Part shown: positions 1 through 5,772 of the stretch, piece by piece
Layout of the letters: each line of letters begins with the position of its first letter
Position numbering within the stretch: the first letter of the stretch is position 1
From: Candidatus Heimdallarchaeota archaeon AB_125
GTDB taxonomy: Archaea > Asgardarchaeota > Heimdallarchaeia > Heimdallarchaeales > Heimdallarchaeaceae
Length of the DNA stretch: 6,878 bases
Direction: 5' to 3'
Assembly (NCBI GenBank): GCA_001940755.1
Contig: MEHH01000150.1
Coordinates: 1 to 6,878 of the forward strand
Translations under genes and position numbers: made by a program
Notes under the pieces: generated by a model
Database searches by the model: none
What the model saw: the letters and a program-made list of their open reading frames with translations, nothing else
Told to the model about the DNA's origin: nothing

Positions 1-3
1 CAT
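1..3 (-). other. Possible start codon of another minus-strand gene at the window edge
   Basis: On the minus strand the window ends in AAAAGGGGAAAAATAATG, a purine-rich, ribosome-binding-like stretch a few bases before an ATG at 3-1, 71 bases beyond the HIT stop codon. No coding sequence can be seen past the edge, so this is only a pointer. Confidence 0.2.
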
Positions 4-49
4 TATTTTTCCCCTTTTAAGTTTTCTTTTCTTATTTTTTATTAAGTTT

Positions 50-67
50 GTGCTTGTCAGTGCTTGT
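50..67. repeat. Short direct repeat GTGCTTGT
   Basis: The 8-mer GTGCTTGT occurs twice, at 50-57 and 60-67, a 10-base period that is one helical turn. It lies between the end of the HIT gene and the left edge, where an ATG on the minus strand at 3-1 follows AAAGGGGAAAAATA. It could be an operator for a further minus-strand gene, but two copies of an 8-mer are weak evidence. Confidence 0.3.
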
Positions 68-73
68 TTTCTT

Positions 74-478
74 CTACTTATTATACATTTCAACCAGTTC
101 TTTTGCAGTTTCCTCATCTAATTCTGATTTAGATGGAATTAGAGTTAAACCATCATTTGGAAAGCGGGGTACTAAATGAAAGTGTATATGATTCAGTATT
201 TGCCCAGCATCCCTTCCATTATTTTGAATAATGTTCATTCCTGTAGCTCCTGTTATTCTCTTTAACCTACTGGCAATTACTGGAATCTTCTTTGTGAAAA
301 TCATATCAACTTCAGAAATAGTGAATATATCTTCAAAATGCTTCTTTGGTACAACCAAACTATGACCTTTGGACATAGGATATATATCTAGAAACACTTT
401 GATCTCCTCATCCTCATATAACGTATAGCTTGGTATTTTCCCATCTATTATTTTGCAAATAAGGCAATCTTCTACCAT
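74..478 (-). CDS. HIT-family nucleotide hydrolase/transferase
   Basis: A histidine-triad protein of 134 residues, the usual size for the Hint/HIT branch. Such proteins are small cytosolic dimers that cleave nucleoside phosphoramidates, dinucleoside polyphosphates or adenylylated compounds; the exact substrate cannot be read from sequence. The diagnostic triad HIHFHLVPR lies near residues 97-105, preceded by a conserved Asn-Gly-rich stretch (IIQNNGRDAGQ). The N-terminus MVEDCLICKIIDGKIPS is typical, with two cysteines (CLIC) that in many relatives help bind zinc. I chose the ATG at 478 because it gives the canonical family start; an in-frame TTG at 487 would add three residues. The gene lies 80 bases downstream of the GHMP kinase stop (71 from the TTG) on the same strand, so it could be co-transcribed, although a TATA-like stretch in the gap could give it its own promoter. 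Family assignment is secure; biological role is not. Confidence 0.93.
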   Translation of the reverse strand: MVEDCLICKIIDGKIPSYTLYEDEEIKVFLDIYPMSKGHSLVVPKKHFEDIFTISEVDMIFTKKIPVIASRLKRITGATGMNIIQNNGRDAGQILNHIHFHLVPRFPNDGLTLIPSKSELDEETAKELVEMYNK

Positions 479-530
479 ACAAATCAAACTCTTTCTTCTT
501 TTCCTAGTGGTTTACCTACCTTATTTTTCA

Positions 531-550
531 GTTTTTTGTATATTATCTGA
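531..550 (-). promoter_or_regulatory. Possible TATA-type promoter for the HIT gene
   Basis: Read on the minus strand, the gap after the GHMP kinase contains GATAATATACAAAA, an A/T-rich TATA-like element. Transcription starting about 25 bases downstream would leave a leader of roughly 35 bases containing a purine-rich AGGAAAAGAAGAAAGAG stretch before the ATG at 478. AT-rich DNA gives such matches easily, so this is tentative. Confidence 0.3.
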
Positions 551-558
551 AAAAATAG

Positions 559-1638
559 TTAAAGATTATGTGTGATTACTTCCAACCCTTTATCCTGTTT
601 GAGAACGTAAGCATTGCCACCTCCATTTTTAATGGCTTCTGCAACAATCTTCTCTTTTCCTGGAGAATAAGCTAGAAATGATCCTCCGTTACCACTACCC
701 AAGAGTTTACATCCCAATGATCCTGAATTTTTTGCAATTTGGATTAAGTCTTGCATTTTTTGGGTAACATTTTCAAAATAATTCTGTTGGAAGTAATGAT
801 GACGACCAATCAATTTTGCGAACTCTTCTGGTTTTAATTCATGATTTTTCATTTTGTGATATCCACTTCTTACTACATCTCTAATACCAACAATTGCAAC
901 AAGTCTTTGTAAACCTATGTCATTATATTCTTTGTAAGCTTGAAGAACATCATCAAATGAGGAAGATTTTAAATCAAATGAATTATCACTTTCTTTCATA
1001 ATTCTGATCCCCTGATTTATTTCTCCCTTCCTTCTTGTAATTGTTTGAAGAGTTTCTTTCTTTGTCAGAGTATCTCCAATTACAATCCCTTCTAGTTTAG
1101 ATCTAAGTCTTTCTAGATTGTATGGTTTCCTGCATTCAAGATAAAGCATTTCCCCAAATACACTAGCATATTGGTCCATCATCCCTCCTGGTTCTCCTAA
1201 ATTTATGACCTCTGCCAAGTAAGCGTTCCAAGCCAATTCACGTTCTGGTAAATTTAGATTTGCAGCTTCATTAAAGAAACCAACCAAGGCTGAACAAAAC
1301 GCAGAGGAAGAGGATATTCCTTTTCCGATTAATATATTAGATGTAACTTCAATATCTGCTCCAAAATCTTCAGGAAGATATTCTTGAAATAAATTAAAAA
1401 CAGAGCGGATGTAATCTCTTTTTTTATCTAATGGTTGTTTTTCATTCTTAAAAGTCAATTCTTCCTTTAAGTCGACTAAACTGAATCTAATTTTTCCACT
1501 ATTGTTTGTTTTTCCAATAACCTTAATTCTTTGGTTGATTGCAACAGTTATAACTTCTAGATTCATGTAATCTACATCTTCACCAAATAGACATACTCGT
1601 CCTGGTGAAGATGAAATTATCTTTACCATCCTGCTCAT
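559..1638 (-). CDS. GHMP-family sugar kinase (galactokinase-like)
   Basis: An ATP-dependent small-molecule kinase of the galacto-/homoserine/mevalonate/phosphomevalonate fold, 359 residues, about galactokinase length. Motif 1 (PGRVCLFGEDVDY, residues 12-24) is the substrate loop; motif 2 (GKGISSSSAF, 105-114) is the phosphate-binding loop; GEPGGMMDQYASVFGE (148-163) carries the probable catalytic base Asp155 and resembles the galactokinase segment; motif 3 (LLGSGNGGSF, 312-321) closes the active site. The galactokinase-like GGMMDQ segment suggests a sugar or uronic acid substrate rather than mevalonate. The usual GEH of motif 1 is GED here, so substrate specificity may differ from galactose. 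The start ATG overlaps the TGA of the upstream deaminase, implying translational coupling; Met4 at 1629 is an alternative start and would not remove any motif. Family is certain, substrate unknown. Confidence 0.9.
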   Translation of the reverse strand: MSRMVKIISSSPGRVCLFGEDVDYMNLEVITVAINQRIKVIGKTNNSGKIRFSLVDLKEELTFKNEKQPLDKKRDYIRSVFNLFQEYLPEDFGADIEVTSNILIGKGISSSSAFCSALVGFFNEAANLNLPERELAWNAYLAEVINLGEPGGMMDQYASVFGEMLYLECRKPYNLERLRSKLEGIVIGDTLTKKETLQTITRRKGEINQGIRIMKESDNSFDLKSSSFDDVLQAYKEYNDIGLQRLVAIVGIRDVVRSGYHKMKNHELKPEEFAKLIGRHHYFQQNYFENVTQKMQDLIQIAKNSGSLGCKLLGSGNGGSFLAYSPGKEKIVAEAIKNGGGNAYVLKQDKGLEVITHNL

Positions 1639-2972
1639 TCCATTTTATTTTGATATTTTTCTGCTGCTTTTTTTATTTTTTCAATATCTATGGTTGGGAA
1701 ACTGCCATCTTGATAAACAATTTTTCCATCTATCATGGTCATACTAACGTCTTTCCCACTAGCAGAGTAAATCAAATGAGAAACTGGGTTATAGAATGGA
1801 AAAGAATTCACATCATTAGAATCAACCATAATTAAATCAGCTTTCTTACCTACCTCTATAGAACCAATTTCATTTTCCCAATTTAGGGCTTGAGCTCCTT
1901 CTATTGTAGCCATTTTTAGAACCTTTTCTGCAGGTAAAGCAAGCTCATCTAGATGCTTTACTTTCTGTAAAAATGCCGCTAGACGCATGTCATGGAACAT
2001 GTCAAAATTATTATTGCATGGGGGTCCATCAGTGCCAATACCTACTATTACACCAATGCTATGATATCTTAACACGTCACATATCCCAGATGCTAACTTG
2101 CAATTACTGCTTGGATTATGTGTTATTCTAGTGTTTGTCTGTTTAACGATTTCATATTCTTCATCATCTAACCAAATTCCATGAGCGAGTATTGTTTCAG
2201 GACCTAATGCGTTTAGTTTTTTTAGAGATCTGAAGTAACTGGCTCCATACATTTTAACAACCGCATCGCATTCTGCTTGTGATTCAGAAGCGTGAGAATG
2301 AATCATTAAATCTTCATATTCGTCTCTAGTTTCAACAATAAGTTTCATCAGTTCGGGAGAACAAGAGAGAAGAAACCTTGCATTTAATGAATATTTTATT
2401 CTACCATTATGTGTTTGATGATATTCATTTATCTGCTTTCTAGCGCCTTCAATAACAGTTTCAGTATCTTCACGAACAATCTCAGAAAAATCATCATTAT
2501 AGTCCATTAACATTTTTCCAATTCTTGCTCTAATTCCAATCTCTTCCGCTGCTTGAATTCCAGCAATTGAATCATGTGTGGTTAGCATATCATTTGTGGT
2601 AGTTGTTCCTGTTCTTACCATTTCTGCAAAACCAAGAAGAGAAGAATAATACACTTCCTCAGATGTGAAACGAGCTTCTCCAGGTAAAACCACTTCCTTT
2701 AACCAATCTAGTAACGCATAATCATCAGCTTTACCTCTTAGAAATGTTTGAACGCTATGACTATGGGTGTTAACCAAACCAGGGAGTAGAATCTTGTTTG
2801 TTCCATCAATTATTTTTGAAGCTGAGAAATTTTGGTTTATTTCTTTTTTTGTTCCTACTCCTTGAATTATCCCGTTGGAAATGAAAACTGCAGCATTTTT
2901 GACAATCTTGTTTGAAGGATTACAGGTAACTAATGTATCGGCTTCTAAAATAGTATCTTTCAACTTGACCAT
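1635..2972 (-). CDS. mtaD: 5-methylthioadenosine/S-adenosylhomocysteine deaminase-type amidohydrolase
   Basis: A metal-dependent amidohydrolase of 445 residues that most resembles the MtaD/DadD group, cytosolic enzymes that deaminate the adenine of methylthioadenosine, S-adenosylhomocysteine or 5'-deoxyadenosine to the inosine form. The visible active-site set is complete: LVNTHSH (metal His70 and His72), VVLPGEA (Glu99, nucleoside contact position), HASE (metal His227 and Glu230), LAHGIWL (metal His264) and GIGTDGPPCNNNFDMF (metal Asp315). An ADTLVT beta-strand region precedes the barrel, and KKADLIMVD followed by a final strand closes the composite beta-sandwich. I start at the ATG at 2972; an upstream in-frame Met at 3074 adds 34 residues with no family resemblance and runs into the divergent glycosylase gene. 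It is first in an apparent operon with the GHMP kinase. A related deaminase such as guanine or chlorohydrolase-type is less likely given the DGPPCNNN segment. Confidence 0.88.
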   Translation of the reverse strand: MVKLKDTILEADTLVTCNPSNKIVKNAAVFISNGIIQGVGTKKEINQNFSASKIIDGTNKILLPGLVNTHSHSVQTFLRGKADDYALLDWLKEVVLPGEARFTSEEVYYSSLLGFAEMVRTGTTTTNDMLTTHDSIAGIQAAEEIGIRARIGKMLMDYNDDFSEIVREDTETVIEGARKQINEYHQTHNGRIKYSLNARFLLSCSPELMKLIVETRDEYEDLMIHSHASESQAECDAVVKMYGASYFRSLKKLNALGPETILAHGIWLDDEEYEIVKQTNTRITHNPSSNCKLASGICDVLRYHSIGVIVGIGTDGPPCNNNFDMFHDMRLAAFLQKVKHLDELALPAEKVLKMATIEGAQALNWENEIGSIEVGKKADLIMVDSNDVNSFPFYNPVSHLIYSASGKDVSMTMIDGKIVYQDGSFPTIDIEKIKKAAEKYQNKME

Positions 2973-3030
2973 TGTTTCTATAGGGAATAGCTTAATAAAT
3001 CCTCTTTTTTTGTATTTTTGTAGAAAAAAA
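2973..3030. promoter_or_regulatory. Divergent promoter region with one shared TATA-like element
   Basis: Only 58 bases separate the two divergent start codons. The main promoter-like element is CTTAATAAAT at 2991-3000, which reads as TTTATTAAG on the other strand. Its centre lies about 23 bases from the deaminase ATG (2972) and about 36 bases from the glycosylase ATG (3031). With archaeal spacing of about 25 bases from TATA to transcript start, both mRNAs would be leaderless or nearly so. No Shine-Dalgarno-like purine motif of note precedes either ATG; the glycosylase start follows a run of A residues. Assignment is by position and composition only. Confidence 0.5.
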
Positions 3031-3672
3031 ATGTCAGATGATGAATTAGCGAAGTTAACTGAGAAAATCATCATATGTGAATCTTGTCATCTTAAGGACA
3101 GCAGAACTCAAGTCGTTCCTGGTATCTATGGTCCAAAGAATGGATTGTGTATCATAGGAGAAGCACCGGGATATAATGAAGATAAACAGGGGGAACCTTT
3201 TGTTGGTAGATCAGGAAAACTGCTAGATAATATGCTCTCAGACATTGGTCTAGAAAGGAGAAAAGACGTTAGTATTCTAAATGTTGTTAAGTGTCGTCCA
3301 ACTACTGAGAAGAAAGAAAATAGAACTCCTACAAATTCTGAACTGAAATTCTGTGGAGAAAAATGGTTGTTTAAACAGCTTAAATTACTTTCACCCAAGT
3401 TAATTGTAACTGTGGGATCAATAGCTTTGAGGTTTTTCATCCCTTCAGCAGCAGTAACTAAATATGTTGGAAAATCCTATGACACTGATCATGGAATAAA
3501 ACTATTCGTAACATATCATCCTGCATATATTTTGCGAAATTATAATCTAATGGAAGTTTACAATGAGCATTTTGAAGATATGAAGAAACTTTACGTTACT
3601 ATCCTAAATCAAAATGGAATAACCTTTAAGGAAAAGCCAAGTGAACAGAAATCGTTGACTGATTTTTTGTAA
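3031..3672 (+). CDS. Family 4 (Fe-S) uracil-DNA glycosylase
   Basis: Removes uracil from DNA, arising by cytosine deamination, to start base-excision repair. The protein has 213 residues, about normal for family 4. Four cysteines placed as in the family's 4Fe-4S cluster are visible: Cys16 and Cys19 (CESC), Cys88 (VVKCRP) and Cys108 (KFCGE). The catalytic/uracil-binding loop GEAPGYNEDKQGEPFVGRSG starts at residue 43, and the second active-site motif is HPAYILR from His163. The C-terminus ends in QKSLTDFL, which fits a PCNA-interacting PIP box. I start at ATG 3031, since the longer frame from 2875 adds 52 residues lying inside the divergent deaminase gene and its promoter. It appears to be a single-gene unit: a T-run follows and the next gene has its own TATA-like box. 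Family 5 is less likely because the active-site loop is GEAPG with a Glu. Confidence 0.94.
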   Translation: MSDDELAKLTEKIIICESCHLKDSRTQVVPGIYGPKNGLCIIGEAPGYNEDKQGEPFVGRSGKLLDNMLSDIGLERRKDVSILNVVKCRPTTEKKENRTPTNSELKFCGEKWLFKQLKLLSPKLIVTVGSIALRFFIPSAAVTKYVGKSYDTDHGIKLFVTYHPAYILRNYNLMEVYNEHFEDMKKLYVTILNQNGITFKEKPSEQKSLTDFL

Positions 3673-3696
3673 ATTTCTTTAATCCCCCAAGTAATC

Positions 3697-3703
3697 TTTT
3701 TTT
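3697..3703 (+). terminator. Oligo-T transcription terminator candidate after the glycosylase
   Basis: A run of seven T residues lies 24 bases after the glycosylase stop, before the TATA-like box of the next gene. Archaeal RNA polymerase can terminate on U-runs without a hairpin, and the position fits. There is no obvious stem upstream. Confidence 0.4.
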
Positions 3704-3713
3704 CAGAAAGAGA

Positions 3714-3725
3714 ATAATTTATAAT
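3714..3725 (+). promoter_or_regulatory. TATA-type promoter of the phosphosugar mutase
   Basis: ATAATTTATAAT preceded by the purine-rich AGAAAGAGA forms a BRE/TATA-like pair. The box centre is about 28 bases upstream of the mutase ATG at 3748, so transcription would start within a few bases of the start codon. That predicts a leaderless or very short-leader mRNA, and no Shine-Dalgarno sequence is seen in between. Confidence 0.55.
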
Positions 3726-3747
3726 CAGAATAGAGACCCATTAAGTA

Positions 3748-5139
3748 ATGAAAAAAAAGTCTAAGCTGTTTGGAACTGCTGGAATAAGGGGTCGTTTTGG
3801 AACCAAAGTTACTGCTAAACTTGTTATTCAAGTTACTCAAGCAGTTGCTCAGCTCTATTCTTCTGAAGGAGTTCTTGTTGGTCATGATGCAAGAACTTCA
3901 TCTGAAGCTTTAAGTCAATTTGCTACCGCGTCACTCTCATTATCTGGAACTAAAGTTCATAAAATAGGTTTGTGCACATTTCCAGTTATAGCAAACTTAA
4001 CCTTAAACACTAAACATTCAGTAGCTATCTATATTACTGCATCTCACAATCCTCCCACAGATAATGGAATTAAAGTACTTAGACAAGGAAGGGAATTAAC
4101 ACTTCAAGAACAGAACCAGATAGAAGATTTAATTTTTGAAAGAGATGAGCATACAGAACTTATTCATCATGAAGATTGGGATAAAATTGAACCACAATTA
4201 GAAATCTTGGATGCAAATGATCAGTACTTCAAAAGAATAACACAAGACATCCAAATGAATGGGCAAGGAAAGAGAATCATACTTGATTGCGCTAATGGTC
4301 CTATGGCAAATCTCGCACCACTATTATTTACACATTATGGGTTTCTGCCAACTACGATTAACTCACATATTGATGGTTCTTTTCCTGGAAGACTTGCAGA
4401 ACCCAGTCCAGAAAATCTTACAACACTTATAGAATTGAGTAAGAAAGAAAAAATTCTAGGAGTAGCTTTTGATGGAGATGGAGATAGATTAGCCATAATT
4501 GATGAAACTGGAAATTTTGTTGAACTATCAAGAGTCAATGCGCTACTAGCAACCTATGCTATCGAAGAAGAAGGTCCTGGAAAGATTATAGTTAGTATTG
4601 ACTCATCAACTACAATAGATAAAACTGTAGAAAAAATTGGTGGAGAAGTCATAAGAACAAACCTGGGAGAGCTTCACACAAAAGGGAAAGAACTGATAGA
4701 GGCAGATGAAAAAGTTGTTTTCGCAGCGGAACCCTGGAAACCTATCTTTCCTAAATGGGGTTTTTGGATTGATGGTTTGTATTCTTTAGCTAAAATTTTG
4801 AAAGTGATTGCAAGCGCTCAAACTACTGTTTCTGAATTGTTGAAAGACATTCCACTCCATATCGCCAAGAGATCTGCATATATGGTAAATCAAGTACAAG
4901 TTGAAACTATCTTCGACGATTGCAAAAGTAAACTTAGAGAATCTCTTGAAAATGAAAGTAAAAATGAGCTAACTATTGATGGTTTGCGTTATGATATGGA
5001 CGATGGTACTTGGATCTTGATAAGAAAATCAGGAACAGAACCTAAAATTAGAATTTATTACGAATCCCCCACTCAAAATCGTTTTGAATGGATAGAAAAC
5101 ATTGTTAAAGACTTAGAAAAAATAATCAAAGATAAGTGA
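3748..5139 (+). CDS. glmM: Phosphoglucosamine/phosphomannomutase-family phosphosugar mutase
   Basis: A phosphohexomutase of 463 residues, full length for the family, which moves phosphate between the 6- and 1-positions of a hexose or hexosamine, feeding UDP-GlcNAc or GDP-mannose synthesis. All four domain signatures can be located: the N-terminal FGTAGIRGRFG (8-18), the phosphoserine loop TASHNPPTDNGIKV with Ser99, the metal loop FDGDGDRLA (Asp242, 244, 246), and the C-terminal phosphate-binding RKSGTEPKIRIY (426-437). The sugar-binding loop, usually GEP-N/S-G or GExSGH, is AAEPWKPIF here (326-334): the Glu is kept but the small residue and Gly are lost, so substrate preference is uncertain. 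The glmM symbol reflects resemblance to archaeal GlmM-type proteins and is provisional; ManB-type activity is an alternative. It has its own TATA-like promoter and is directly followed by a membrane-protein gene. Confidence 0.88.
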   Translation: MKKKSKLFGTAGIRGRFGTKVTAKLVIQVTQAVAQLYSSEGVLVGHDARTSSEALSQFATASLSLSGTKVHKIGLCTFPVIANLTLNTKHSVAIYITASHNPPTDNGIKVLRQGRELTLQEQNQIEDLIFERDEHTELIHHEDWDKIEPQLEILDANDQYFKRITQDIQMNGQGKRIILDCANGPMANLAPLLFTHYGFLPTTINSHIDGSFPGRLAEPSPENLTTLIELSKKEKILGVAFDGDGDRLAIIDETGNFVELSRVNALLATYAIEEEGPGKIIVSIDSSTTIDKTVEKIGGEVIRTNLGELHTKGKELIEADEKVVFAAEPWKPIFPKWGFWIDGLYSLAKILKVIASAQTTVSELLKDIPLHIAKRSAYMVNQVQVETIFDDCKSKLRESLENESKNELTIDGLRYDMDDGTWILIRKSGTEPKIRIYYESPTQNRFEWIENIVKDLEKIIKDK

Positions 5140-5144
5140 GATAC

Positions 5145-5522
5145 ATGGTATCAGATATAATTAACGAAGAATTACGATTGACCTATGAAAGATTAAGAAT
5201 GACTTTAGTAATTTTGTTTTTTTGGGTTATAATTACTACTTTAGATATACCAGGAATAATAAATTTAGAAGATACAGGGAACAATTTCTTAATTTATGCA
5301 ATTATGGCAGCTTCAGCTATCATATTTTTGATACTTGCTTTAGGAATTCAAGCTGAACCATTAATCAAACAGGTTATAAAAAATAGAAAAGAAATTGACA
5401 AGTTCTGGGAATCTGAAGAAAGATTAAAACCAAGTATTGAAAAAAGAACCAAAATTAGTGAAATAATTTTGGTGTTTGCAATAATAGTAATGATGGTGGC
5501 TTTACTCTTTGTAATGGTATAA
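5145..5522 (+). CDS. Small hypothetical membrane protein, three predicted TM helices
   Basis: I do not recognise this 125-residue protein. It has three strongly hydrophobic segments: about residues 20-40 (TLVILFFWVIITTLDIPG), 48-68 (FLIYAIMAASAIIFLILALG) and 105-125 (SEIILVFAIIVMMVALLFVM). A highly charged linker rich in Lys and Glu (about 72-103) joins the second and third helices, and the N-terminal 18 residues are charged and probably helical. There is no cleavable signal peptide motif. The ATG at 5145 lies five bases after the mutase stop; an in-frame GTG at 5136 overlaps that stop and would add three residues. Either way it is probably co-transcribed and translationally coupled with the mutase. 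By position it could relate to glycan or envelope metabolism, but nothing in its sequence shows that. Confidence 0.72.
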   Translation: MVSDIINEELRLTYERLRMTLVILFFWVIITTLDIPGIINLEDTGNNFLIYAIMAASAIIFLILALGIQAEPLIKQVIKNRKEIDKFWESEERLKPSIEKRTKISEIILVFAIIVMMVALLFVMV

Positions 5523-5739
5523 TTTTCGGGAATTTCGCCTTATAAAATTAGTTGATTTGAGCTAGACAAACCCATCTTTTTTTCCTTTAAAGAGTCAATC
5601 TATTAATTAATATACCACCTTCTTGGAAGTTCTAGTAAATCTTCCAGTCGAAAAAGAGGGGTTTTGAAAGAACCAGAGGTCACTGAAAGTATTTAACACC
5701 TTATTAGAAGGAATAATTATTGTCTAGTTTAAGGAAATA
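5523..5739. other. Intergenic region between the membrane-protein and HAD genes
   Basis: The 250-base gap contains no convincing reading frame and no tRNA-like fold that I can see. It holds TATA-like strings around 5539-5550 (CTTATAAAATTA) and 5602-5615 (ATTAATTAATATAC), a T-run at 5577-5583, and a short inverted repeat TGGAAG/CTTCCA (5624-5629 and 5641-5646) with an 11-base loop. A small RNA cannot be excluded, but AT-rich spacer DNA produces such motifs by chance. Confidence 0.4.
5577..5583 (+). terminator. Oligo-T terminator candidate after the mutase/membrane-protein unit
   Basis: Seven consecutive T residues occur 55 bases after the membrane-protein stop codon, followed shortly by another T-rich stretch. 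It would fit hairpin-independent archaeal termination of the two-gene unit. Confidence 0.4.
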
Positions 5740-5752
5740 TCTTTATTTACTA
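5731..5752 (+). promoter_or_regulatory. BRE/TATA-type promoter of the HAD gene
   Basis: AAGGAAA (5731-5737) followed by TCTTTATTTACT (5740-5752) resembles an archaeal BRE plus TATA box. The box centre is about 27 bases upstream of the ATG at 5773, which predicts a leaderless transcript, matching the arrangement at the mutase gene. No ribosome-binding motif precedes this ATG. Confidence 0.5.
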
Positions 5753-5772
5753 TTAGATTTTGATATACTTGA

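Noticed and set aside
1605..1835. 76-residue plus-strand open frame
   Set aside because: It lies opposite the deaminase 3' end and the kinase start, has a low-complexity Phe/Ser-rich translation and no recognisable domain, so it is an antisense shadow.
2875..3030. 52-residue N-terminal extension of the glycosylase
   Set aside because: It would overlap about 100 bases of deaminase coding sequence plus the promoter, and family 4 glycosylases begin close to the CxxC at residues 16-19.
2973..3074. 34-residue N-terminal extension of the deaminase
   Set aside because: It would run through the divergent promoter into the glycosylase gene and adds no family-like sequence.
3126..3440. 104-residue minus-strand open frame
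   Set aside because: It is entirely antisense to the conserved active-site part of the uracil-DNA glycosylase and shows no family features.
3703..3885. 60-residue minus-strand open frame
   Set aside because: It overlaps the mutase promoter and the conserved mutase N-terminus in antisense; composition is Ser/Asn/Leu-rich with no motif.
4335..4538. 67-residue minus-strand open frame
   Set aside because: It is antisense to the metal-binding loop region of the mutase and explained by that gene's codon pattern.
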